Positions 24,245 through 35,681 of a stretch of DNA of 64,000 nucleotides are shown here, in pieces. The stretch spans positions 24,204,501-24,268,500 of the forward strand of contig CM027377.1 in the NCBI GenBank assembly GCA_015680905.1, in the 5' to 3' direction. The notes under the pieces were generated by a model. That model saw only the letters and a list, made by a program, of their open reading frames with translations, had not been told where the DNA came from and ran no database searches. Each line of letters begins with the position of its first letter. The stretch's first letter is position 1. A program made the translations under genes and the position numbers. This DNA is from Coptis chinensis. Lineage: Eukaryota; Streptophyta; Magnoliopsida; Ranunculales; Ranunculaceae.

Positions 24245-24859
24245 TCTGAGCTGGTCTCTTAGAGTCTGTAGTTATCTTCATCCTGTTAAAAAACCTTCCT
24301 GGATGCATATTGTTAAGCCATTGAGTCCAAATATTTGTTTAAGTAGTTAGCTTAGATTTCATGGCACCTTGGTTAGTTCTGGAAGTGGTTTTGAGCTTAA
24401 TATCAAGTACTTGCAACTTTGAGTCAAAATAGTGTTTAAGTAGTTGCTTAGAGTTCAAGTCAGGAACCCGATATACACTGGTTTCAATAAACTTCCCTTT
24501 TTGTACCCTAAGAATGTAATTCAATAGATTGATCAAACTGTTTATATCAAATAGAAGTCAGAGTGGCAGACCACTTGACAATTGTGATGCCAACTAGATA
24601 AAATTTCCAATGTGAATACTAATAAAACCACATACTAAAACTTTTTTTTTCTAAAGGGTAATTTGTATAAATAGAAAACGAATGGGTTACAAGTTGTTAC
24701 AGTACAAGTGAAGTAGCTCATGAGAATGGAGGCACTACTGTGCGAATATCCTCGGTATATTTCACGTCGTGAATCTATAGTAGTTAAGATGCGCAATACT
24801 CCTTATCAACTTTTCTGCTTGTCACATGTTATGATTTCCCTTTGTTAAGAAAAATATCA

Positions 24860-25260
24860 TGGTCCTGGAATCAATTTGCACCTTGATCTTTTTGATGCCG
24901 TGCCTTAGTGCCTTACTGAGGCCCTGCTCCACTGCTTGCATCTCAATCAGCTCTATGGATTTCTTGCTGGCCTTTCCGTGACTTGCTGCAGCCACTTCTT
25001 CTTCCTCATTGCGAATGACTGCTGCCTATCCACCCAACATCCCTTGAAGAGGACCATCTGTGTTGAGATTATTTACACCCACTTCTGCTTCGTTCCAAAT
25101 GCATAATTTCTGTTGCTTCCTCTCGATTTGATCATTAACATTCCAAGTACCATGAACTGTTGCGTTTCTGGTCCTCTCTCCATCTTGATGTCAAATGCCA
25201 TCAGCTTAATCCTCGTATCCTCTATCACTGATTTCAACAATTTTGGAATATAAGTTGCCT
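24860..25260 (-). pseudogene. RNase H-like (RVT_3) fragment, antisense within the CACTA
   Basis: Minus-strand reading gives VIEDTRIKLMAF..., then NLNTDGPLQGMLGG, AAVIRNEEEEVAAA, IELIEMQAVEQGLSKALRHG and IKKIKVQIDSRTM. The D in NTDG, the E in ELIEMQA and the D in QIDS match the acidic positions of the plant RVT_3 RNase H domain. A TAG interrupts it after MLGG, and the two parts of the upstream segment are in different frames. The family occurs both in plant LINEs and as host RNase H-domain genes, so this is either a LINE remnant or a captured host fragment. Confidence 0.65.
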
Positions 25261-25264
25261 TATA

Positions 25265-25915
25265 TTACTTATGCAAAAAGGAAAGTTGCATCACACGGTA
25301 TTAGTGTGGTTTAAAATCAAGTACAATAATGATAAGTATGTACGATGATCTAGACTAGTAAAGACTATGTATACCTATTCACATAAATAACTTATATCAG
25401 TTTTTATTATTAACCATGTGCCAGGTGGTGTCCAAGTCTAGAGCAAGCTAGAGTTCCTATTGGATCGTTACAAGGGTTGGTTATATTAGTGCTACTACTT
25501 AAACAACTGTTGTAAAAATTTCTACTGAATCTAACAATTTCTTGTAGGAAACAAACCTATTATTGTTAGCTGTTGTTGTTTGTTTTTTCTTTCTACATAC
25601 ATTGTGGTTATTATGTTATAATAGTGTAACTACCTAAACATTCTATAATAGCTTGAGCTCAGGGTCTTACCATCCCACCAGAGTGCTGCACAGACATAGA
25701 TCTTCTTAGTGCAAGAGTGGCTATACACTAAAATAGATTAATAGGAATTGAAATAAGGCTTAATATTATAAGTGCAAACGTCCTAATTCCAGAGAAGTAT
25801 TACAATCTCAGACAAATATGTGCTATTATAGTCATTATAACTTAGAGCTGATTTGATTTTGTGTATGTGGTGGTTTTGCCAGAATTAATTATTGGGGACA
25901 GACAGACATACATAT

Positions 25916-25953
<38 letters not shown>

Positions 25954-26990
25954 AGATGAGACAATAGTGAGAAATTTGAAGAAAGTGGTACAGGGGAACA
26001 TTTTTCATCAATTAAACATAAATTTTGAAGTGCCATTCACGAGGAGAGTGCTTGACATAAATTTTATTTCATAAAACATAGAGAAGCTGTACTTGAAAAA
26101 CTATGAAGTGTCTAAGGCATTACTTCTGTCAACAAGGTAATTAACTAGCAATCTACCTATTTGTTAAGAAACATAAATTTGTTTTTCTATCAAGCAAGAA
26201 AGATAAATTCATTATTTGGTAAAACATAGTTGGTCTTTCTGGTTTTGACTTTGTTGAAAACTTGAACTATCGGAGTTGTTGAATATATATTAGGATTAAA
26301 AGAAAAGATACCCAAATCATTTTAAATGCTGATTGACCTTTTTTCTGTTCATTTTGATAGATTATTAGGAGGCAAGAAGGGAACTATGGAAGTGTTGTTC
26401 TGAATAATAAACCTTTAATTTCCTAAGCTTGATTGTATTCAACTGCGTGCTTCTTGTTTTGACTCTTGGTGCCTTTTGAGTGCTGTCTATGTTTTGATTT
26501 TTGAGATATTGTCTACTCTGGTGTCTTTGTTTAGAAATGTGAAAACGAGGTTGTCATGTTTTAGTAGTAGGATGATCGATCCTGCATTGCGTTAGATTCT
26601 AACCGTGATCCATGTAAGAAACCATTTCGGTAGGATATTTCACTTCCAAAACTTGAGTTTAATCTTGGATGGCTAGTGAGATGCTACTGAGCCTCAATAA
26701 ACCCATTTTTCTGGATTGAAGTTTTAGTACTCCTACTCAATTGGGAAGAGGTGCTAGAGCAGGATTGTGCTTGAACTGCTATCGCAGTCTCGTTTAAGCT
26801 ACTTGCTGGCTTTCTTCATGAAGAAAATGATGACCCAATTTCAATAACATCAGGAACAGCAGGATATGAACTGGGCATATCGAGAACAAAAACTGGTCTT
26901 GTAAAACTCTCGTCGTAGAGTCTTTGACTTCTAGATATTCCTGTGCCACACATATCAGTCTATTGCCATGGTTCTGTTTTATTTTGATCA
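25265..26990. other. CACTA interior without recognised gene; contains (GT)n
   Basis: AT-rich DNA with a (GT)15 microsatellite at 25919-25949. Nothing coding was recognised; the open frames on the minus strand near 26794-27252 are shadows of the RPL5 copy. Confidence 0.45.
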
Positions 26991-27102
26991 GCCATAAAAA
27001 ATTGGGGACGCTGGGTGTTCCTACACTCAACTTGTATTGGTTTTCTCTCACTCTCATTCTCTTCTCGGCAGCTGAAGAAAGAGCATATCTGAAAACCCAA
27101 CC

Positions 27103-27998
27103 ATGGTGTTCATAAAACCCACAAAGTCGAGGGCTTACTTTAAGCATTATCAAGTCAAGTTCAGGAGAAGGAGAGCTGGAAAGATGGATTACAGTGCTCG
27201 TATCCGTCTTATCAACCAGGACAAGAACAAGTACGGGACACCCAAATATCATTTTGTTGTGCGGTTTACCAACAAAGATATAATTACTCAGATTGTATCT
27301 GCTAGTATTGCTGGTGATATGATACTTACATCAGCTTATGCCCATGAACTGCCCCGATATGGGCTTGATGTTGGTCTCACCAATTACTCTGCAGCTTACT
27401 GCAATGGCCTTCTCTTGGCTCGTCATGTCCTGAAAACACTCGAGATGGATGAGGAGTAGGAGGGAAATGTTGAGGTAACTGGGGAAGATTTTTCTATTGA
27501 GCTCATTGATTCCAGGAGGCCTTTCCGTGCATTGCTTGATGTAGGCCTTATTAGAACAACAACTGGTGCACTTAAGGGTGCATTGGATGGTGGGCTTGAC
27601 ATTCCTCACAGTGACAAGAGATTTGCTGGATTTAAGAAAGAGAATAAGCAGTTGGATGCAGGGTTCACCGAAAGTATGTCTATGGTGGCCATGTTGCCGC
27701 TTTGCTTATATGATGACGCTAATAAGAGGATGAGCCAGAGAAGTACCGGACCCATTTCTCTCGAAAGTACATCAAGAAAGGCATTGAAGGTGATGGCATA
27801 GAAGCTGTCTGATTTAAAGGTACATGCGGTATTCGTCTTTGATCCAACAAAGAAAGAAATCGGAGAAAGAGGCTCGAAGGCACACAAGAGGTTCAACTTG
27901 AAGAAGCGACATATGATGAGAGGAGAAACAAGTTGATTGGCGCTGATTGAATCTGTTGAACTCTGTTTGTAGGAGCAGATGATGATGAGAATGATGAT
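27103..27998 (+). pseudogene. RPL5: Intronless ribosomal protein L5 (uL18) pseudogene inside the CACTA
   Basis: Starts [20 protein letters not shown] and follows cytosolic RPL5 (uL18, 5S rRNA binding, 60S subunit) throughout: [59 protein letters not shown], then [38 protein letters not shown], and C-terminal KRFNLKK and acidic tail DDDENDD near 27990. No introns are present although plant RPL5 genes have several. Disruptions: TAG at 27457-27459 after EMDEE, loss of about five residues after RTTTG, a frameshift near 27660 and further stops. About 60-100 bp of probable 5' UTR (GCAGCTGAAGAAAGAGC) precede it. No poly(A) tail or flanking duplication recognised. It is a processed copy carried by, or inserted into, the transposon. 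Confidence 0.9.
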
Positions 27999-28059
27999 TA
28001 GAGATAGTTCACCTGATCCATTATGCATTTTTGTCGTTTTTGTTTCTTCTCAAGAGTTT

Positions 28060-29365
28060 CCCGTGGGACCTTTTCTCTTATGATCTCTAGATTTGCTATG
28101 TTTTCAGTTATCTACTATTTTATAGTTTTGGATATTTACAACTTGAAAAGGTAGACTTTGAGGGATTTACTTTGAAGTGCGGTTATTGTTTTGTTCATCA
28201 ATTGACCTATCTTATTGAAAAAACTTCTGGTAATTTGAGAAGTTATTGGGTAGACTGATTAATAAGTAGGCATTGTTTGCAATGTCTGGTTGATCTTGGT
28301 TTTAAGAAAGCGGGGATGGAGCAATACTTTTATTGTAGTTTACAGTAATACAAAGAAGCAAAGTAATATATATTCTTTTACTGAAATGATCACCTTTAGA
28401 ACCGATCGTCAGACCGATAATGAGATTGGGTAGCCTCCTAAGTTTTGTTTCGATTTGAAAGTGTTTTGGCTAAAGAAGAAGTTTGATCTTTTTTAGTATA
28501 AATTACCTTTTTGTTTTTCATTTACGGAAGTCGCATGCAAAAAGAGTATCTTGTTTCATTTGCGGTGATTATTTGTGTAGTATCTTGTTTTCAACTACTT
28601 AAAGTAGAATAACTGATGGGGTAAGGCCGATTATTGGGTATTGTCAACTACATCATAATCCATGTATTTGCTACATTATAATATTATCAATCTGTATTAT
28701 TCAGTTTCTAATAATGGAATTGCATCTACATCTACTCTGTTTTGTCTAGAATCTAGAATTCTAGATATGTTACAAGTAGTGATCGGTCTTGACTTGTTCC
28801 TTTTTCCTTTGGGGGTGAGTGAGAAAAAAAGGGAGTGGAGTGGCTATCATCCTTGGTCTTTCGGGTCTTAGGTATGAAATAGCTACAAAACTTATAGTGA
28901 ACATTTTGGTTTATAGAGTCGACACTAATGAAGCATATGCTAAGCTTGGTAGATGACTAAGCACTGTTGGAGTGATAAACTTTTAATTATTGTCTTCGGT
29001 TTATGTCTTTCTTGTTATTTCTAAACTTTTCTTGTTGTTTGTTTACGCAGAAAATAAATGCACAACGATGGCTTATTGTACATGCATGATTGATTCCGAA
29101 ACTTCATAGTTTTTGCGATTTTGGCGCTAATAGGCGGAATATGGTACTATTGCGTATGCGTACTGTTGGATTTTGGACTTTCATCACAAAAATTTTTTGT
29201 GTAGATATTTTGATACTTTTGTTTGTGTGATACCGAAATACTCGAAAGATGGATTGTTATTTCTCTTATTTTTGGTAGTGATTGGAATTGGTTTATGTAG
29301 CTTCCATGTGAAATGAAATTTCAGTTTAGATTCTCATTCATAGCTCTATGTGGTTTTAGTACACA
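28060..29365. other. CACTA interior without recognised gene
   Basis: AT-rich DNA after the RPL5 copy. Nothing coding recognised. Ends in an ATT microsatellite at 29367-29401. Confidence 0.4.
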
Positions 29366-29366
29366 A

Positions 29367-29406
<40 letters not shown>

Positions 29407-29410
29407 CATC

Positions 29411-29646
29411 ACTTTTTGCCACAGCCATTTGCTATAAAAAAAAACCCAAAAAAAAAAACCAAAAATAATGTCTTGCCGCGGCCATTTGTTGCAAAAAAAA
29501 AAAACCAAAAGAATGTCTTGCCATGGCCATTTGCTGCAAAAAAAAACCAAAAATAATGTCTTGCCACGGCCATTTGTTGCAAAAAAAAAAAAAAAACCAA
29601 AAGAATGTCTTGCCACGGCCATTTGCTGCAAAAAAGAACAAAAAAT
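29411..29646. repeat. Five tandem CACTA subterminal repeats
   Basis: Units of about 45-50 bp: TGTCTTGCCACGGCCATTTG, then TTGC or CTGC and an A-run, ending CCAAAA. Five copies differ mainly in A-run length. The long Phe/Lys-rich minus-strand frames here are repeat artefacts. The motif TTGCCAC recurs to the transposon's right end, consistent with accessory-protein binding sites. Confidence 0.85.
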
Positions 29647-29801
29647 AATCGCGGGAGAAACATTTATTGCCACGACTTGTGGCAATAAATACTTTTCGCA
29701 GCGGCCGTGCCTGTGACAAAAAGAAATTAATTTATTTTGACTAATTTATTTTGACAATTAAATTAATTCAAATATAAAACAATGTTTTGCCACGACATGG
29801 T

Positions 29802-30205
29802 TGCGTCCCAGATGCGACCATTGAGTCCAGAGTCACGATCCATGAGTCTCAGACTCAGAAGTCTATTTTCCTCTTTTGCTCCATCTTTCTATCCTCTTTT
29901 GCGGGCTTTGGTCCAAGCAACGAATCCTTTGGCCTTGGGCTTCCAAATAGACTTTAAAATAGGTCCAAGTCGCATCTTTAATAGCTCCAATTCCTTGGCC
30001 TTCTCCATGATTGTCCACGGACCTCCCATGTGATCATTAATGCTCCGAATTGCTTCGTTTTACCCCATTTTCTCTAATATTCTACAAAACTCTCTTTTTT
30101 ACCTGTATAATCTTAAAACACAACTTATAAACACTATTAGTCCACTAAGATGGCTAAACAAGAGGCATAATCGAGGGTTAAATAACACTTTTTGAGCACT
30201 TATCA
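29802..30205 (-). mobile_element. Solo LTR, 404 bp, TSD ATGGT
   Basis: Flanked by ATGGT (29797-29801 and 30206-30210) and bounded by TG...CA. On the minus strand it begins TGATAAGTGCTCAAAAAG, close to the start of the Athila-like LTR at 47940 (TGATAAGCACCCAAAAC), so it is probably a related Gypsy LTR in minus orientation. It splits the CACTA subterminal repeat region and therefore postdates the CACTA. Confidence 0.85.
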
Positions 30206-30392
30206 ATGGTCGCGGCTAAATGTTCACTCTCTTGCAGCGGAGGCAAAAGTCATGGCAACAAACTTCTTTCCACACCCTTTTTTGCCTCGAGCGAGGCTAA
30301 AAGTTTTTTCGTGGCAAAACACATGTTGCCACAAATTTTGGGCTTTTTGCCACCACAACTGACCATGGCAAAAAACCATATTTTTAGTAGTG

Positions 30393-33300
30393 GGGAAAGC
30401 TTGGTTATTTGACTGGCGCGAAGGTTGAACCGCTTATGAATTCATCCGAATATGAAGTTTGGGCAACAGATAATGAAAAGGTAAAAAGCTGGCTTATTGA
30501 TTCTATGGAGATTTCTCTTATGAACCGTTATATTCGTCTTCCTACTGCAAAAGATATTTGGGAGGCTGTGGAGAAGACCTTCTATGATGACTCTGATGAA
30601 ACTCGAATTTTTGAATTGAATACGAAGTGCTTTGAAGCGAAGCAAAATGGGAGACTTATTCTTTCCTATTATAAAGAATTGGTGGCTATGTTCCAGGAGA
30701 ATGATCAGAGGGTGACCTCCCAGAATAATAGTGTTGAAGCTGTAGTCCATGAAACGTCCACGATGTCCAGAATATGTGTTCATATGTTTTTACGTGAACT
30801 AGATCAGGAGTATAATCAGGTGCGTGGAGAGATCCTTCGGAAATAACCTAAATTTTCTTTGGAACAAAGCTATGCTTACATTCGTAAGGTACAATCTGAG
30901 AAATAGGCTATGGGGCGCTCTGTATCAACTGAATCCTCTGTCTTGGCTGTTCATAGCAAGACAACTCTTCCAGTTTTTTCTGGTCCTCCACGCCATCCTA
31001 AAGGTAAATCAAATCCTTGGGCAGATAAAAAGTGCGGTTTTTGTAGAGATTTGGGTCATAGCAAGGAGAGATGTTATGAAGTGATTGGTTATCCTGATTG
31101 GTGGGACTTCTCGAAGAGGCCACGAAAGAATTTAAGCAAGGCCGCCATTGCTAATGTTGTGAATGGAGACAATGCTTCGGCTAGTGTCGCGCAATCAGGT
31201 ATGAATGGTAAGGTTATTTCGAATAATACATGGATAATTGATTCAGGTGTATTTGACCATATGCCAAATGACCCTAACCTTGTGAAAAGTCTTAGACCTT
31301 CACCTCAGACCGCTGTTTCTACTGCTGATGGTACTCCAACTCCGGTTAGCGGAGAAGGGCCTATTGAGTTATCTAAAACCCTCACTCTTGAATCTGTCTT
31401 AGTTGTTCAATCCCTTGCCTATAACCTATTGTCTGTTTGTCAAATTATTCTCGCACTTGCATGTACTGTGACATTCTATCCATCTTTACGTGTTTTCGGG
31501 ACATTCGACTCAATGATTCTTGGTTATGGTGTTAGAAAGGGGAAACTGTACTACCTGGACTTGACAGAAACTGGCGAGAAACAAAAGAATTTTATGGGGC
31601 AAGCTAATCAGGTTAATAGGGTCGAGAATGCAAAAGAAGTTGTGTGGTTATGACATCGTAGGTTAGGTCATCTATCTTTTAGTTATTTGAAGAGGTTGCA
31701 ACCTCAGTTATTTTCAGTTGTTACTGAGTTTGAGTTTCATTGTGACATTTGTGAACTGGCCAAGAGCCACCGTATTTCATATTCACCAAGTATTAATAAA
31801 TGTCCTGTTCCTTTTATGAAAATTCATTCTGATGTTTGGGGTCCTGCCAACGTTTCTTCATTTTCTGGAGCTAGATATTATGTGACATTTATTAATGATT
31901 GCACTCACATGACGTGGGTGTCGTTACTGAAAAAACAAAAGTGATGTATATGGGATGTTTACTGATTTTTACAAAATGGTGGCGACGCAGTATTAACAAT
32001 CTATCAGGGTCTTTTAGTCTGATAATGGTGGAGAATTTGTGAATGGCCTCATGTCTGAATTTTCTCGGTTAATTGGAATTCGTCATCAAACCTCCAATTC
32101 TGGTACCCCCCAACAAAATGGTTTAGCCGAACGAAAGAACAGGCAATTGTTGGAGGTTGTTCGTGCTTCCCTGTTTGGCATGAATGTACCTCGATCCTAT
32201 TGGGGTGAAGCAGTGAAATCAGCAGCTTATGTTATCAACCGTACTCCCTCATGGGTAATTGAGTTCCAGAATCCTTATCAGAAACTCTATACATTTTTGT
32301 CCATCCCATTTATGCCTAACTTGGAGCCTTGGGTGTTTGGATGTACAACTTATGTTCATATCCCACAACCAGAACGAAGTAAACTTGATCCTCGTGCGAA
32401 GAAGTGTATTTTTGTGGGTTATGCAGAGTTTCAGAAGGGGTATAGGTGTTATGATCCGATTACGACTGCCAAGATGTATATATCTCTTGATGTCTCATTC
32501 CAAGAATCAGACCCGTATTACTCAAAGGGAGTTTCCCAGTTTTCCCTTCAGGGGGAGAGTGGCGGTGAAGGGAATCCTGATGTCTTTGGAGAATTGGAAC
32601 ACTTGGAGGAACGATTTGAAGTTCCTGAAGCAGAAATTGATCTATGCGGTAGAGAGGCGAAGCACATAATCCGGATGTATCTGAAACTGTAGTACACGAC
32701 ATTTCCCCTTCTACATCAATAACTGAAGATCTCGATCAGAATGCTCCATCTCAGGTACCTTATATAACCTTTAATGAGTCTGTTGGGGTAGAAAGTCTTG
32801 AACCAAGACAATCACAAAGAGCTAGTAAGAGAGTTCCTAAGAAACAATATGAACCAGACATCAAAGCCAATGCTAAATACCCTATAGCTAACTCTATGTC
32901 TAACCATAGCCTTTCTGAAACCCATGCACTTGTCATAAATCAATTGTCTACTGAATCTATTCCTAGTAACATGCATGATGCTTTGAAAGATTCAAAATGG
33001 AAAAAAGCAATGAATGAAGAATTGGAAGCCCTTCAAAATAATGTAACATGGGAGGTAGTTGATATGCCTGTTGGAATGAAGACTATTGGATGTTGTTGGG
33101 TGTTTACTGTGAAGCTTAATGCAGATGGGACTATTGATAGATATAAGGCGAGATTGGTTGCCAAGGGATACACACAGCGTTATGGAATTGATTATGAGGA
33201 GACTTTCGCACCTGTAGCGAAAATCAATACAGTCCGGATTTTAATTTCACTTGCAGCAAATAGAGATTGGCCCTTGCACCAGCTTGATGTGAAGAATGCA

Positions 33301-34498
33301 TTCTTGAATGGGAACTTGGAGGAGGAAGTATACATGGATATGCCTCTAGGTGTGAAGAACCATCCCAAAGATGTTGGGAAGGTGTGTAAACTGAAGAAGA
33401 CTTTGTATAGCCTGAAACAGTCTCTAAGAGCTTGGTTTAGAAGACTTACACAGTCAATGAAAGTTTTTAGGTACAAACAGAGCAATTCTGACCATACCTT
33501 GTTTATCAAACACAAGGATGGTAAGATTACAGCTCTAATTGTGTATGTTAACGACATGATCATTACAGGAGATGATCCAAAAGAAATAAATGAATTGCAG
33601 AAGTATTTGTCGAAGGAATTTGAAATGAAGGATCTAGGACAACTGAAGTATTTTCTGGGTATTGAAGTTGCAAGGTCTAAAAAGAGGATTTCACTCTCAC
33701 AGAGGAAGTATGTTCTTGATTTACTTGCTGAAACCGGGATGTTGGATTGCAAACCGATGGAGACACCCATTGAGATGAATCACAGACTCGTCATTCATTC
33801 TGACCAAGTTCCTACTGATAAAAGCAGGTATCAGCGTTTTGTAGGAAGGTTAATCTATCTATCTTATACTAGACATGATATTGCTTATACTGTGAGTATG
33901 GTTAGTCAATTTATGCATTGTCCTAGTGAAGAACATATGGATGCAGTCTTTTGTATCCTGAAATATTTGAAAAAAGCACCTGGCAAAGGTTTACTATTTG
34001 GAAAGTATGATGCATTGGATACTATTGGAACACAGATGCAGATTGGGCTGGTGATAAAACTGATAGACGGTCTACATCAGGATATTTTAGTTTTGTCGGT
34101 GGAAATCTTGTAACTTGGCGTAGTAAGAAGCAGAAAGTTGTTGCAGATCGAGTGCAGAAGCTGAATTTCGAGGTATGGCACAGGGAGTATGTGAATTGTT
34201 ATGAATTCGTACTGTCTTGATGGAATTAGGCTTCAAACTTCAAAATCCTATGGATTTACATTGTGATAATAAAGCTGCCATTCAAATTGCACATAATCCA
34301 GTTCAGCATGATAGGACAAAGCATGTGGAGGTTGATCGTCATTTTATTAAAGAAAATCTTGACAGGAAGGTTATTCGTTTTCAGTTTGTAACCTCTGAGG
34401 AGCAATTAGCTGATGTTCTTACCAAAGGTGTACCCCACAAGGTGTTTGACAGTTCAGTTGACAAGTTGAGCATGATTGACGTCTATGCACCAACTTGA
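30393..34498 (+). mobile_element. Coding relics of the outer Copia (gag to RNase H)
   Basis: In order: gag remainder (30393-31030), CCHC knuckle (CGFCRDLGHSKERC near 31033-31075), protease core (WIIDSG near 31231), pre-integrase and integrase (about 31650-32450, SNSGTPQQNGLAERKN), reverse transcriptase (32896-34113, VKNAFLNGNLEEEVYMDMP, IVYVNDMII), RNase H (about 34040-34498, DNKAAIQIAHNP and ADVLTKG). Broken; not expected to encode functional proteins. The minus-strand frame at 33192-33770 is a shadow. Confidence 0.92.
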
Positions 34499-34505
34499 GG
34501 GGGAG

Positions 34506-34777
34506 TGTAGAAAAATGTATAGGAGTTTTCATGTATAAGGCGCGACCTGCGCTCAGATAAGGTACAAAGGGAGCGCGACCCGCGATCACCTCCGATAACT
34601 TGAGTGCGGCCCGCGCTCATCTCAAGTGTAAACAGGGCGCAACCCGCGCCCCGTGTTTCTCAAGCCACCGAATTGTGTTGTTTCCTATTTTGTAAACTCT
34701 ATATAAACAATTGTAATCTCTTTAGAATTCAATCAAGTAAATATACACTGAATTGAATTGAATCTTCTTGTTCTACA
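34506..34777 (+). repeat. 3' LTR of the outer Copia element
   Basis: Preceded by the purine tract TTGAGGGGGAG; starts TGTAGAAAA and ends GTTCTACA. About 30 bp longer than the 5' LTR because its middle holds four GCGCGACCCGCG-like units. Confidence 0.92.
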
Positions 34778-35626
34778 CATACTAGCTAGCACACACACAC
34801 ACAGAGGCATCACACACACACACAAACACACACACACACACACACACATCTACACCACACTCCACCAAAAATCACAGCAGCACACACACGCACATAAAAT
34901 CACAGCGCATACACACACACACACACTATCTATTGCACCAGCAGTGCACTTGGAAGTAGCAGCAGCAGTAGCAGTAGCCACCACCAGCAGCAATAGCAGA
35001 AGCCACCACCAGCATCAACACCTAGAACCACCAGTAGCAGCACTACCTGCAGCACCAGTCCACACTACCACAACACACACACCACACTACCAGCAACAAC
35101 ACCACCACACTCACACACAACTAAATTTCCATCAATAACAAAGAAATGTTACAACTAACAACTACAAAGAAATTTTACACGTAACAATCACCCACAAAGA
35201 ATGTTTCCCCTATCACAGTTATGAACCCAATTTCAAAGCAAACCCAATAACAATTAACTAAGTAGACTCCCAAAAATTGATTTCGCAAACTGACTTCTAT
35301 TTTTATTTCAGTGCAACCGATAGGAACCACTAAGAAAGTCAGTCATTGCAATAGAGCATTGTGAAAGATTAAAGGACCTTAGTGGATTTGAACCACCATC
35401 TTTCGTGACGTATGTAATACATTACAATCCCAAGTGCTCTACCCTTTGAACTAAAGATCCAATTATTGTCATCGAATAAATATATAAACCGCAACAACCG
35501 CTAAAATATGACTCGAGGCCAATTTACGCAACCACAGTGAATGAATGAATCACAACACCCTGCCCCCCACCTCTGCGCTGAAACACAACAGTTAACCACC
35601 CATCCATTCTATATGCATTTACCGCA

Positions 35627-35681
<55 letters not shown>

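Larger units (their letters stand above)
12314..30392 (+). mobile_element. CACTA (En/Spm, CMC) DNA transposon, 18.1 kb, TSD GGG
   Basis: Termini are CACTACCAAAAAA (12314-12326) and, as reverse complement of 30380-30392, CACTACTAAAAAT. The 3-bp duplication GGG flanks it (12311-12313, 30393-30395), as expected for the superfamily. Gag-like coding of the host Copia lies directly on both sides. Inside are a decayed TNP2-type transposase gene (13412-22512), a second gene with a Transposase_24/TNPA-like region (22690-24244), host-derived fragments (RNase H, RPL5) and subterminal TTGCCAC repeats at both ends. Two solo LTRs (14655-18390, 29802-30205) account for about 4.1 kb. Structurally complete at both ends, but the transposase is broken. 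Confidence 0.95.
11769..34777 (+). mobile_element. Copia LTR retrotransposon interrupted by an 18-kb CACTA element
   Basis: 5' LTR 11769-12010, initiator-Met tRNA primer site 12011-12022 (TGGTATCAGAGC), gag-like region from 12165, then the CACTA insertion, then coding relics of gag, zinc knuckle, protease, integrase, reverse transcriptase and RNase H to 34498, a purine tract just before 34506, and 3' LTR 34506-34777. Flanks are CATAA (11764-11768) and CATAC (34778-34782), an almost intact 5-bp duplication. Without the CACTA insertion the element is about 4.9 kb, normal for Copia. It is a broken fossil with roughly half a dozen breaks besides the insertion. LTR halves outside the GC-rich segment differ at a few percent of sites, suggesting moderate age. 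Confidence 0.93.

Noticed and set aside
27103-27459. Functional RPL5 gene
   Set aside because: The copy is intronless, has an in-frame stop after 118 codons, a small deletion and a frameshift, and lies inside a transposon.
29411-29646. CRISPR-like spaced repeats
   Set aside because: Contiguous tandem units in a plant CACTA end, without unique spacers; the genome is eukaryotic.
29398-29719. Phe/Lys-rich membrane-like proteins on the minus strand and their plus-strand counterparts
   Set aside because: All four frames read the five-fold CACTA subterminal tandem repeat with variable A-runs.
33192-33770. 192-codon minus-strand frame
   Set aside because: Exact antisense of the Copia reverse transcriptase region; no independent features.
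34758-35138. Thr/His-rich protein
   Set aside because: Translation of CA and CACACA microsatellites.
35374-35460. Functional tRNA gene
   Set aside because: No anticodon stem-loop of normal size can be formed, so no amino-acid identity can be given; kept only as tRNA-like.
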